From NCBI RefSeq assembly GCF_016722925.1, contig NZ_JAEQNC010000004.1:393529-457528 (forward strand): a stretch of 64,000 nt of DNA. Direction: 5' to 3'. This document shows positions 29,011 through 36,944 of the stretch, piece after piece. The first letter of the stretch is position 1. Each line of letters opens with the position of its first letter. A program made the translations under genes and the position numbers. The DNA comes from Phytoamicus setariae (lineage in GTDB: Bacteria; Pseudomonadota; Alphaproteobacteria; Rhizobiales; Rhizobiaceae). The notes under the pieces are model-generated. The model was not told the origin of the DNA. It saw only the letters and a list, made by a program, of their open reading frames with translations, and did no database searches.

Positions 29011-30492
29011 ATGTCTCGAACGCCAATAGCTTATCTATCGCTGAAATCCCTGACGGCACTTGGCCTCTCCCTGCTGCTTGGGGTACCGATACCCACCAGT
29101 GGCTGGTCGCAGGCCGATAACCAGCAGATTGCCGCCGCCGAAGCGGACAACGATGCCCAGACTGCCGACACGCCTGCCGCACCGTCTCCGATGAGCGAAG
29201 ACGAATTGGAAGTGCTGGTGGCCCGTATCGCGCTCTATCCGGACGATCTCGTGGCGCTGGTCACCTCCGCCTCGCTCTTTCCGGTGCAGATCATCGACGC
29301 CGAGCGCTATCTCGAAAGATCCGCCAAGGACAAGTCGTTGAAGCCGAAGGACAGCTGGGATGCGAGCGTGATCTCGCTTCTGAACTACCCACAGATCGTC
29401 AAGATGATGAGCGAGGATCTCGACTGGACGCAGCAGCTTGGCGATGCGATTGCCAATCAGCAGGCGGATGTGCTGGATGCCATCCAGCAACTCCGCGATG
29501 AAGCCCAGGCGAAGGGCATCATCAAGTCCGACGACAAGATCAAGGTTGTCCATGAGGCGGACAACATCATCATCCAGTCAGCCAGCACCGAAAAGATCTA
29601 CGTTCCGAAATACGAGCCGCAGATGCTCTATGAACCCAGCTATGCGCCCGAGCCAATCAGCTACTATTCCGACCCCTACCCCTACTACTACTATCCCAAT
29701 GCACCATACTTCGCCGCTGCGGTCACCGGCGTCGCATGGGCCGCGGCGGTCAACTGGGCCGGCAACGGCATCTGGGGCGGCGCCTGGAACGGCAACGACG
29801 TGGATATCGACTGCAACAAGTGCTTCAACAACATCAACGGCAAGGTCAACTGGAACAATGTTGACTGGCGCAACGTCGACCGCAGCAAGGTCGGCTTCAA
29901 TTCCAAAAACTTCAACCGCAACGAATTCAACAATCGGATAGAAAACAACAGCCGCAACAATATCGGCAACAAGGCGCAGAACGTCCGCAATTCCGGCAAC
30001 CGCAATGCCGGCAATCGCGTGTCGGTCGACGATGTGCGCAAAGCGAAGAATTCCGGCAACCGGGAACGGGCCGACAATCGCAAGGGCAACAACAACCGGG
30101 TGAACGCCAACGATAACAGGCGCGATCAGGCTAACGCCGGCAACCGGTCCGACAGGGGCAAGGCCAATGCCAACCGCTCAAACAAGGGCAAGGCAAGCGC
30201 CAATCGCGCCAACAAGGGCAAGGCAAACGCCAACATCAACAGGTCGAAAAACAAAAGCGCGAACCGTCAGAACGTAAACCGCTCCAAGAACTCTCGCCCG
30301 GGTCAATATTCGGACCGCCGCGGCAAGTCGCCATCGGCTTTTGGCGAGGTGCGCAACGGCCGCGCGACGCGGGCAACATCAAATCGTGGACGCCAATCCA
30401 TGGGCGGTCGCAGCATGAGTCGCGGACACGGCGGCGGCGGCCCTCGTCACATGGGCGGCGGCGGACGCGGTGGACGCGGTGGACGTCGTTAG
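29011..30492 (+). CDS. DUF3300 family exported protein with a long Asn/Arg/Lys-rich tail
   Basis: 493 residues with a Sec signal sequence (residues about 13-33). The DUF3300 domain spans about residues 55-230: ELEVLVARIALYPDDLVALV, FPVQIIDAERYLER and SWDASVISLLNYPQIVKMM, then a Tyr-rich stretch (YYSDPYPYYYYP). From about residue 275 the sequence turns into a low-complexity, strongly basic, Asn/Arg/Lys/Gly-rich tail of about 220 residues, ending in a Gly/Arg run. The tail is likely disordered and could bind polyanions such as polysaccharide or DNA. GAAGGGA precedes the start. Partners are the adjacent DUF2092 and DUF2950 proteins. Confidence 0.85.
   Translation: MSRTPIAYLSLKSLTALGLSLLLGVPIPTSGWSQADNQQIAAAEADNDAQTADTPAAPSPMSEDELEVLVARIALYPDDLVALVTSASLFPVQIIDAERYLERSAKDKSLKPKDSWDASVISLLNYPQIVKMMSEDLDWTQQLGDAIANQQADVLDAIQQLRDEAQAKGIIKSDDKIKVVHEADNIIIQSASTEKIYVPKYEPQMLYEPSYAPEPISYYSDPYPYYYYPNAPYFAAAVTGVAWAAAVNWAGNGIWGGAWNGNDVDIDCNKCFNNINGKVNWNNVDWRNVDRSKVGFNSKNFNRNEFNNRIENNSRNNIGNKAQNVRNSGNRNAGNRVSVDDVRKAKNSGNRERADNRKGNNNRVNANDNRRDQANAGNRSDRGKANANRSNKGKASANRANKGKANANINRSKNKSANRQNVNRSKNSRPGQYSDRRGKSPSAFGEVRNGRATRATSNRGRQSMGGRSMSRGHGGGGPRHMGGGGRGGRGGRR
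30151..30240 (+). repeat. three 30-base tandem repeats inside the DUF3300 gene
   Basis: Three consecutive 30-base units (30151-30180, 30181-30210, 30211-30240) encode DRGKANANRS, NKGKASANRA and NKGKANANIN. The unit is exactly ten codons, so copy-number change would alter tail length without breaking the frame. Confidence 0.75.
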
Positions 30493-30513
30493 GTAGAGAG
30501 AGGAAAAACGACC

Positions 30514-31458
30514 ATGTTCAAGTTCATGAAATCCCTCCTCGTTTCCACCGTGCTCGCCAGCATGGGGTTTATGGGCAGCATATCCCTGGCAGCGGAGGCA
30601 GGCTCACCACTCGACGATCTCGCCTCCGAGAAAGCCCCGACCGAATTTGCGACTGCTGATGAAGTCGTTGCAAATTTCAAGTCAGCGGTGACCGCGGGCG
30701 ATGCCGACAAGCTTGCAGAACTTCTCGGCCTCGACGCGGCCAAGGCCAAGGCGACGGAAAACGCCAAGGAGACATTCGAACTCATCCAGTTGGGCGTGAA
30801 GAACCACGTGGAGCTGCGCGATGAAGATGACGCGAAAATCGTCGTCATCGGTGACCGAATGTGGCCGTTCCCGTTCCCGATATCCAAGAAGGATGACGGC
30901 AAGTGGTCCTTCGACACCTATGCCGGACTTGAGGAAATCGTGGCGCGGCGCGTCGGCGAAAACGAGCTTTTCGCGATCGACACCTTGGGCGAATATGTGG
31001 ATGCGCAGATGGCGTATGCCGCGGAAGATCGCGATGGCGACAGGGTACTCGAATATGCCCAGAAGCTCATGTCTACCAAGGGCATGAAGGATGGCCTGTT
31101 TTGGGAGACGGAAAAGGGCGATGCCGATGAGGAAAGTCCCGGCGGTGCAGCGCTTTCCGCAGCAGACTATGCCAAGGCCAAGCGCGGTGAGGGTTACTTT
31201 GGCTATCGCTACCGCGTCCTGACCTCCCAGGGCGAGAACATAGCCGGCGGCAAGTTCGACTATATCATCAACGGCAACATGATTGCCGGTTTCGCGGCCG
31301 TGGCATGGCCGGTGAAATACGGTGAGACAGGGGTTCACACTTTTGTCGTCAACAAGGAAGGCATCGTCTACCAGGCCGATCTTGGTGAGAATACCGACAA
31401 GCTCGCGCGTGACATCAGGACTTTCAATCCGGGCGACAAGTGGGAAATTGCCGACTGA
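30514..31458 (+). CDS. DUF2950 family exported protein
   Basis: 314 residues with an N-terminal signal peptide (MKSLLVSTVLASMGFMGSIS, then LAAEA). The mature part contains PTEFATADEVVANFKSAVTA, GDRMWPFPFPISKKDDGKW and RGEGYFGYRYRVLTSQG, all typical of DUF2950. It follows the DUF3300 gene by 21 bases and has GTAGAGAGAGG before its ATG. DUF2950 and DUF3300 genes are neighbours in other proteobacteria too, by my recollection, which suggests a shared envelope task; none has an assigned reaction. Confidence 0.85.
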   Translation: MFKFMKSLLVSTVLASMGFMGSISLAAEAGSPLDDLASEKAPTEFATADEVVANFKSAVTAGDADKLAELLGLDAAKAKATENAKETFELIQLGVKNHVELRDEDDAKIVVIGDRMWPFPFPISKKDDGKWSFDTYAGLEEIVARRVGENELFAIDTLGEYVDAQMAYAAEDRDGDRVLEYAQKLMSTKGMKDGLFWETEKGDADEESPGGAALSAADYAKAKRGEGYFGYRYRVLTSQGENIAGGKFDYIINGNMIAGFAAVAWPVKYGETGVHTFVVNKEGIVYQADLGENTDKLARDIRTFNPGDKWEIAD

Positions 31459-31510
31459 TCGTCGGACTGTTTTGCTGAATGTCAGCCTTAAGGCGCGGCA
31501 AGGAAACGAT

Positions 31511-31540
31511 CACATGCGGCACGACGTTATGCCGCATGTG
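31511..31540 (+). terminator. hairpin closing the DUF2092/3300/2950 unit
   Basis: CACATGCGGCA and TGCCGCATGTG form a perfect 11-pair stem with an eight-base loop, 52 bases after the DUF2950 stop, followed by CTTTGTC. It is a plausible but weak intrinsic terminator, or a site for a dimeric protein. Confidence 0.55.
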
Positions 31541-31655
31541 CTTTGTCAAATCGCCCGGCAGACCCACCAACGCATTCGAACATCGGTATGTGCTTCGTCG
31601 CTGCATGCGCATTATTTACTCAGATCCCACGGAGATTTCATTATTGGGAGACCAG

Positions 31656-32849
31656 ATGACGGAAGCGCAGCCGGCTGAGAAACAAAATATTCCGGAGTTT
31701 CTCGCTTTTCGGGGCGGGCCATTCTACGAGCTACAGCGCCGGCTGAAAATGCTGCGCGAGAATTCACTGGATGCCGGCAGACGAGCCGTCATTTACACAG
31801 CACTGGCCTGGGCGGTCCCGCTGCTGCTGGCGCTGGCGGCGGGCCTGTCGCTTGATGGCTCGGGATATTCCTATTTCTCGGATCCGGCAGCATGGGCGAG
31901 ATTTCTCATCGCAATCGGCGCTTTTGTGCTTTCTGAACAGCAAGTCGAAAAGGCGCTGCGAGCGAAGCTAAGCCATTTCCAGACTTCGCGACTGATCGCG
32001 GACACGTCGCTCCAAAAGGCGACCGAAGCCGTCAATCACGCCCTGAAACAAAGGAATTCCTTTGGCGCGGAACTGATCTGCGCTTTGATCGCCGCAATCG
32101 CGGCCATCGCTGTCTATACAAACCTGCATGCGGCGCCGGTCTCCTCCTGGGCCGTGTCGATCACTACGGAGGGCCACAGGATAACCCCTGCCGGCTGGTG
32201 GTCGATCCTCGTCAGCATGCCTCTCTTCGTGTTTCTGTTCGTGCGGGGCTTATGGCGACATCTCGTCTGGTCCCAGCTTCTGCGTCGGATCGCAAAGCTT
32301 GAGCTTCGACTCGTTGCGACCCATCCCGATGGAAAGGCAGGCCTCGCCTTTCTTGCCCACTACCCGAATGCCTATGCGTTCTTTGTTTTCGGCATCAGTT
32401 GCGCACTCGCCGCCGGGCTTGCCAAGCACCTCCTGAACGAACAGTTGTCGGTGACGACATTGACTGTCGTCATGGGTGGCTGGCTGGCGATCGTGCTGGC
32501 GGTTTTCGCTTATCCGCTAGCGGCTTTCACGGCGCCCCTCTTTATGCTGAAGGAGAAATCCCTGCTTTTGCTGTCTGCCAAGGCCACCGAGTACAATCGG
32601 CTTGCCGAGCGCACAGCACTGGGTCGAAACATCTTTGCCAACAGCGATGCGGAAGCTGGGGACAGCGCTGATATCGACGATCCAACCAAGCTATACGGAG
32701 TGACCGGCAAGCAGTCCACAATCCTGCTGACCCGCGCTGCAGTGATCCCTGTTGGCCTTGCCTCACTCGCGCCGTTCGCCGCCGCTGCCGCAACACAGCT
32801 TCCGTACAAGGAGATCTTTTCGGTGCTGAAAAAGCTACTGTTGCTTTGA
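31656..32849 (+). CDS. multi-pass membrane protein of unknown function
   Basis: 397 residues from the ATG at 31656 with GGGAG upstream. Hydrophobic helices are seen at about residues 46-66, 82-98, 139-160, 178-197 (SILVSMPLFVFLFVRGL), 228-248 and 257-290, with a final hydrophobic end. No domain was recognised. Between the helices are charged cytoplasmic-type segments (LSHFQTSRLIADTSLQKATE). It follows the DUF2950 gene by 197 bases including a hairpin, so it may be a separate unit, and it converges on the beta-barrel gene. Confidence 0.75.
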   Translation: MTEAQPAEKQNIPEFLAFRGGPFYELQRRLKMLRENSLDAGRRAVIYTALAWAVPLLLALAAGLSLDGSGYSYFSDPAAWARFLIAIGAFVLSEQQVEKALRAKLSHFQTSRLIADTSLQKATEAVNHALKQRNSFGAELICALIAAIAAIAVYTNLHAAPVSSWAVSITTEGHRITPAGWWSILVSMPLFVFLFVRGLWRHLVWSQLLRRIAKLELRLVATHPDGKAGLAFLAHYPNAYAFFVFGISCALAAGLAKHLLNEQLSVTTLTVVMGGWLAIVLAVFAYPLAAFTAPLFMLKEKSLLLLSAKATEYNRLAERTALGRNIFANSDAEAGDSADIDDPTKLYGVTGKQSTILLTRAAVIPVGLASLAPFAAAAATQLPYKEIFSVLKKLLLL

Positions 32850-32865
32850 GGAGCCTTAGACGACG

Positions 32866-32893
32866 GAGCGTGCTTTAGTTCGCGCACACGCTC
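32866..32893. terminator. possible shared terminator hairpin between convergent genes
   Basis: GAGCGTG and CACGCTC pair across a 14-base loop in the 63-base gap between the convergent membrane-protein and beta-barrel genes. The position suits a bidirectional terminator; the stem is short and T-runs are poor. Confidence 0.35.
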
Positions 32894-32912
32894 GCCGGCT
32901 TCGCCGCGTCCA

Positions 32913-33719
32913 TCATTTCGGAAACAGGAACGTCACGACCGCTCTCACACCAAAGCCATTCGGGCCACCATCCGGGCTCGCGGCCCAGTAGCGCACGCCT
33001 GCGCCAAGGCTGATCGGCTGCTTGTCAACCATCACAAGCTTCGACACGTTGAAATTGATCGGAACAGACCATTCGTGAGCTTTCCAGTTGTAGGTGGATT
33101 CCGTATTCAGGGCGAAAGTCCATGCATCATGCGTCGTGTAGGACAAGAAGGGCTGCAGGAATGTCGAGCTTACATCTGCCCGATCACTCGGCCCGGCAAA
33201 TGACCAGATATGGTTTGCAAGCGCGCCGTAGGTCCACGGGCCCTCCTGCTTCAGGACGACGGCAGTCGGTCCCGCTCCCCATTTTCCGCCGCCCAGAAGT
33301 TCATCCGTCGCGGTCGGCAGCAGGAAAGCGGGCCCTACCCCCCAGATGATACCGCTGGCAGTCGGTTTGGAGGGAGAAAAGAAGAAACTCTGCAGCGTAT
33401 CCCCCAGACCGAACTGTGATCCCGACGGACCGGCGATGTCATACTGCCAAGTGACTGGAACGATCGTGCGGGAAATCACATTCCAGTCTTCGTTCAACGA
33501 GAACGGGATGACAGGTTGAATGTTGAGCGTTGCCTTTTCCCCGTTGTTCGGACCGTAGCTGTTGTCGTAGTTGAACTGGAAAGGCACGCTGATAAGCGAC
33601 GCAATCGGATTGGAGAGCTTCTTTGCCAGATCGGCGGAGTTTTCCTGCGCCACCGCAGAAAACGTCGAACATAGAAATGCAGGTATGAAGATCAGGTGCT
33701 TGAGTGAGATAAACGACAT
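32913..33719 (-). CDS. outer-membrane beta-barrel candidate (phenol MetA-pathway/neuromedin U-like family)
   Basis: 268 residues from the ATG at 33719, with a cleaved signal peptide (HLIFIPAFLCSTFSAVAQE). The rest is alternating polar/hydrophobic strands ending in Phe-rich VVTFLFPK, a typical outer-membrane insertion end. Segments such as NPIASLISVPFQFNYDNSYG, WNVISRTIVPV and GVGPAFLLPTATDELLGGGK match proteins listed in databases as transporter or, misleadingly, neuromedin U. Its role is unknown. It is divergent from the nucleotide cyclase gene. Confidence 0.75.
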   Translation of the reverse strand: MSFISLKHLIFIPAFLCSTFSAVAQENSADLAKKLSNPIASLISVPFQFNYDNSYGPNNGEKATLNIQPVIPFSLNEDWNVISRTIVPVTWQYDIAGPSGSQFGLGDTLQSFFFSPSKPTASGIIWGVGPAFLLPTATDELLGGGKWGAGPTAVVLKQEGPWTYGALANHIWSFAGPSDRADVSSTFLQPFLSYTTHDAWTFALNTESTYNWKAHEWSVPINFNVSKLVMVDKQPISLGAGVRYWAASPDGGPNGFGVRAVVTFLFPK

Positions 33720-34039
33720 CGATACCCCCGCTGTTCCATCACACCGGCACAACCTTTTATTAGCCCAGCATGATAACTTCAATTTCTACGATCCACACGA
33801 AAAACGTCAAGCCAAAAAACCTGCGTCAACACGCTGTTCCGCACCGGCTACAAGCTCCACGCAAGCGACGAAATGAGGTCATCTACGCCAGCGGCAATGG
33901 TCGACAAACCCACATCGGCAACGGCAAAATCACCCTGGCGCGATCACCGGCTCAAATTGCCTCGTCATGTGGTGTTGGCATGCACTATGTTTTGTGACAA
34001 CCATCAGTGCAACTCAAAGATGGGCTTCAAAGGAATGCC
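33720..34039. other. 320-base divergent promoter region, beta-barrel gene and cyclase gene
   Basis: No supported coding sequence. It lies between two divergent starts, so it should hold both promoters. The first 100 bases are AT-richer than the surroundings. No palindrome stood out. Confidence 0.45.
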
Positions 34040-35974
34040 ATGGCCAACAGCGGCGGGGATACGGATCGTGTAACTCGACGTGGCTCGCTGAGATTGTTCC
34101 TCAGCCTCGTCATGGTCGCGTTGCTGACGGCTATGTCGACAACACTTGTGGGCATTGCCTATTTTCGTTCACGCGATTCAGCACTCGTGCGCGTCGAAGA
34201 GAATATGCGGAGCTTTTCTGATCGCCTCGCTGCGCGGTTGGAAGTGCTCTCGGGCAATACTGCCGCGCTGGTCGGAATGGTCGCCTCCGTGCCGAATTCG
34301 TTCCTTTCCAAGGCGACCGAACGAATGAGCGACAAGGTCACAGTACTGCGTGAGGTGATAGAACATTCAAGAGATATCGAAAGCGCCTATGCCGGCTATC
34401 CGGACGGTTCTTTCTTCCACGTCGTGAACCTTGCAAGCTCGGCATGGCGCAAGGCGCTTGGCAGCCCCAGCGATGCCAAACTTGCGGTCAGGCTCTTCGT
34501 CCCCACGGGCAGCGGAGGCTCCACGGTTCATACCGTTTTCTTCGATACGGACGGCAAACGGCTGCCGGAGGAAAAGGTAGCATCCTCAAGCTATGATCCC
34601 CGCGCCCGCCCTTGGTACATTAAGGCAGTCGACCGCAGCCAGCCTGTTGCAACCGGCCCCTATGAAATGGCCACCACCGGGGCATTCGGCATGACGATCT
34701 CGCAGGCGCATGAGGGCAACCGGAAAATCGTCATCGGCGCAGATGTCGTGCTACAAAGATTGCTGGACTTCTTTACACAGGCGAAGATGACGCCTGGTAC
34801 CACAGCTTTCCTGGTCAATGCAGATTCGAAGCTGGTCATCCATTCTGATCAGACAATCAACGCTCGCATACTGGCCGCCAGAACCGAAAGGGATTTCGAC
34901 CAATCTATACTCTCCGACCCGCTTTTGCGGAAGCTCAAGGCCGAACCTCCGGTGGCAGACAAAACCAGTTTCGTCGACGTCGAGGGCCGCACTTTTGTCG
35001 TGATGGTAACGCCGATCAAGTCGAAGGTCCTGTTTTCGGGTGACAGGCTCGTCATCGCGGCGCCGCTGGATGAATTGATGGTATCCGCCAGAGAGGGCTT
35101 TCTGCAGGGCCTTGCAATCGCAGCGCTCGTTGTGGCCCTGGCGATCCTCTGCGCACTTGTCGTGGCCCACCTGATCACCAAGTCGCTTTATCAATTGACC
35201 GAGAGCGCCAACCGTTTTCACAACTTCGACTTCAAGACACCGATCGACGTGTCAAGCCGCGTGCACGAGATCAGCACGCTCAGCAACGCGATGAACAAGG
35301 CACGTGATGCGATACTGACGTTCACGCTTTATGTTCCGAAGGAGTTTGTCCGCAAGGGGATTGAATCCGGACATTTCGCCGGCCGTTCCGCCCGTCGCCA
35401 GGAAGTGACGGCCATGTTTACTGACATCTACGACTTCACCTCGATCAGCGAGCAACATTCGCCGGAGCACGTCGTGGCCATGCTGTCGGAATATTTTGAC
35501 ATTCTCAACGAGAGCGTCGAGGCTCATGGCGGCACGATCATCCAGTTTCTGGGAGACTCCATCTTCGCCATGTGGAATGCTCCGGTCGCCGATCCCCGTC
35601 ATGCCGAAAACGCCTGCCGCGGCGCGATCGAGATGAATCGACGGCTGAAAATTTTCAACGACAGGCAACGAAGCCGAAACCTTCCGGAGTTCCGCACTCG
35701 CTGTGGAATCCACACGGGCATGGCGGTGGTTGGCAGTGTCGGAGCAACCGACCGCCTCCAATATACCGCCATGGGAGACACGATCAACGTCGCCTCGCGG
35801 CTCGAGGGGATAAACAAGACCTATGGCACGTCAATCCTGGCAAGTGCCGCTGTCGTTGCTGAATGCGAAGACAAGTCCCTGTTCAAACCCCTGGGCCAAG
35901 CCGTGGCGAAGGGGCGTACCGGCGCGCTGGATATCTTCGAAGTCATCGACGTCGACACTGCAAAACACGCCTGA
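34040..35974 (+). CDS. membrane class III adenylate/guanylate cyclase with periplasmic Cache sensor
   Basis: 644 residues from the ATG at 34040 (AAAGGA upstream). Membrane helix one is at about residues 18-41, a periplasmic dCache domain at about 45-350 (with the RARPWYIKAV motif, residues 188-197), helix two at about 355-378, a HAMP-like linker at 379-432, and the cyclase catalytic domain at about 453-635. Metal-binding aspartates are Asp462 (FTDIYDFT) and Asp506 (FLGDSIFAMW); base and transition-state residues are in YTAMGDTINVASRLE (Asp580, Asn583, Arg587). All key positions seem filled, so it should make cAMP in response to a periplasmic ligand. Effector genes are not apparent nearby. Confidence 0.9.
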   Translation: MANSGGDTDRVTRRGSLRLFLSLVMVALLTAMSTTLVGIAYFRSRDSALVRVEENMRSFSDRLAARLEVLSGNTAALVGMVASVPNSFLSKATERMSDKVTVLREVIEHSRDIESAYAGYPDGSFFHVVNLASSAWRKALGSPSDAKLAVRLFVPTGSGGSTVHTVFFDTDGKRLPEEKVASSSYDPRARPWYIKAVDRSQPVATGPYEMATTGAFGMTISQAHEGNRKIVIGADVVLQRLLDFFTQAKMTPGTTAFLVNADSKLVIHSDQTINARILAARTERDFDQSILSDPLLRKLKAEPPVADKTSFVDVEGRTFVVMVTPIKSKVLFSGDRLVIAAPLDELMVSAREGFLQGLAIAALVVALAILCALVVAHLITKSLYQLTESANRFHNFDFKTPIDVSSRVHEISTLSNAMNKARDAILTFTLYVPKEFVRKGIESGHFAGRSARRQEVTAMFTDIYDFTSISEQHSPEHVVAMLSEYFDILNESVEAHGGTIIQFLGDSIFAMWNAPVADPRHAENACRGAIEMNRRLKIFNDRQRSRNLPEFRTRCGIHTGMAVVGSVGATDRLQYTAMGDTINVASRLEGINKTYGTSILASAAVVAECEDKSLFKPLGQAVAKGRTGALDIFEVIDVDTAKHA

Positions 35975-35993
35975 TCCATCGTCTCGCGTTCAC

Positions 35994-36581
35994 TCAGTCC
36001 GCAAGCTTCATATGCGAACGCCCGCTGGTAAGATCGACGATCCGCCGGACGATCTCGTCAGCTTCGACTTCAGGCATCACGACAACAAGTTCCGCGCCAT
36101 CGGCAAGATAAGTTTCTCCGACGATCCGGACGCCCGGTGACGCCGCAAGCCTTGCTTTCACAAGGGCCAGATCGGAAAAGCCGCAAGCGACCCTGCCCTC
36201 GGTTTCCGAGACATAGACAACCTTTTCAGCCGCCCTCAGACATGCGGCAGCCGTGCCGCCATAAGCGCGCATCAACCCGCCGCTACCGAGCAAAATACCG
36301 CCGAACCAGCGCGTCACGACCACCACGGCATGATCGAGTGATTGGCCGTCGATCGCCTGCAGGATGGGTTTGCCGGCCGTGCCGCTCGGCTCGCCATCAT
36401 CGTTGAAACGATAGTTTTGCCCGATGCGCCAGGCCCAGCAATTGTGGTTAGCGGCTGGATCAGAATGCGCTGTTATGAACGCCTTGGCGCTCTCCTCATC
36501 GCTGATCGCACCGGCAACCGCCCTGAACCGGCTCTTCTTGATTTCCTGATCTGATGTCTCGGTGCCTGCCAGCCTGAACAT
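35994..36581 (-). CDS. YigZ/IMPACT family protein
   Basis: 195 residues from the ATG at 36581. The UPF0029 signature TRWFGGILLGSGGLMRAYGG is intact in the middle, preceded by RFNDDGEPSGTAGKPIL, both diagnostic of the YigZ family related to eukaryotic IMPACT. The C-terminal region is a ferredoxin-like RWD/EF-G-like fold (GVRIVGETYLADGAELVVVM). The proposed role is ribosome- or RNA-linked; no reaction is known. It is convergent with the cyclase gene. Confidence 0.9.
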   Translation of the reverse strand: MFRLAGTETSDQEIKKSRFRAVAGAISDEESAKAFITAHSDPAANHNCWAWRIGQNYRFNDDGEPSGTAGKPILQAIDGQSLDHAVVVVTRWFGGILLGSGGLMRAYGGTAAACLRAAEKVVYVSETEGRVACGFSDLALVKARLAASPGVRIVGETYLADGAELVVVMPEVEADEIVRRIVDLTSGRSHMKLAD

Positions 36582-36638
36582 GAACCTCTGCCTCTCAACC
36601 TTGGAATACCGGATCGCACCAGCCGCCGCCAGCCGCAT

Positions 36639-36656
36639 CCTTATGTTTTCCTTATG
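36639..36656 (+). promoter_or_regulatory. direct repeat upstream of the kdp operon, candidate KdpE site
   Basis: CCTTATG occurs twice (36639-36645 and 36650-36656), 11 bases apart, about one helical turn, some 80 bases before the first kdp ORF. OmpR-type regulators such as KdpE bind tandem repeats of this spacing, and kdpE is in the operon. Binding is inferred. Confidence 0.4.
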
Positions 36657-36735
36657 CGATCGGCACACCTTCACAATCGAGATCTGATGCCGATGAGGTT
36701 CATGGTGCAAGCCTGATCAATCCCTGGAGCCTGAA

Positions 36736-36819
36736 ATGCCTGACCTGATTTTCCTTGCCATTGGCCTCGCCGCCTTTGGCATTTTTGCCGTTTACACCAG
36801 CCTGATCGGGCGCATCTGA
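36736..36819 (+). CDS. 27-residue membrane peptide upstream of kdpF
   Basis: An ATG with GGAG at 36726-36729 opens a 27-residue frame, MPDLIFLAIGLAAFGIFAVY followed by TSLIGRI. It is one hydrophobic helix with a short basic end, of the same design as KdpF but different in sequence. It sits 11 bases before kdpF. It may be a second small subunit or stabiliser of the Kdp pump. It is too short for ordinary gene finders. Confidence 0.65.
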   Translation: MPDLIFLAIGLAAFGIFAVYTSLIGRI

Positions 36820-36830
36820 GGAGACGACCC

Positions 36831-36917
36831 ATGCTCGAAGTCTTTATCGGCCTCTCCGTGGCGCTGGCGCTCGGTATCTACCTCGTCGTCACACTTATTC
36901 TTCCCGAGCGCTTCTAG
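36831..36917 (+). CDS. kdpF: potassium-transporting ATPase subunit KdpF
   Basis: 28 residues, MLEVFIGLSVALALGIYLVV followed by TLILPERF. The single helix followed by the short PERF end is the family mark of KdpF, which stabilises the KdpABC complex. It lies 27 bases before kdpA. Confidence 0.9.
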   Translation: MLEVFIGLSVALALGIYLVVTLILPERF

Positions 36918-36944
36918 CGCTCGCTGTTCATTCGGAGAACCATC

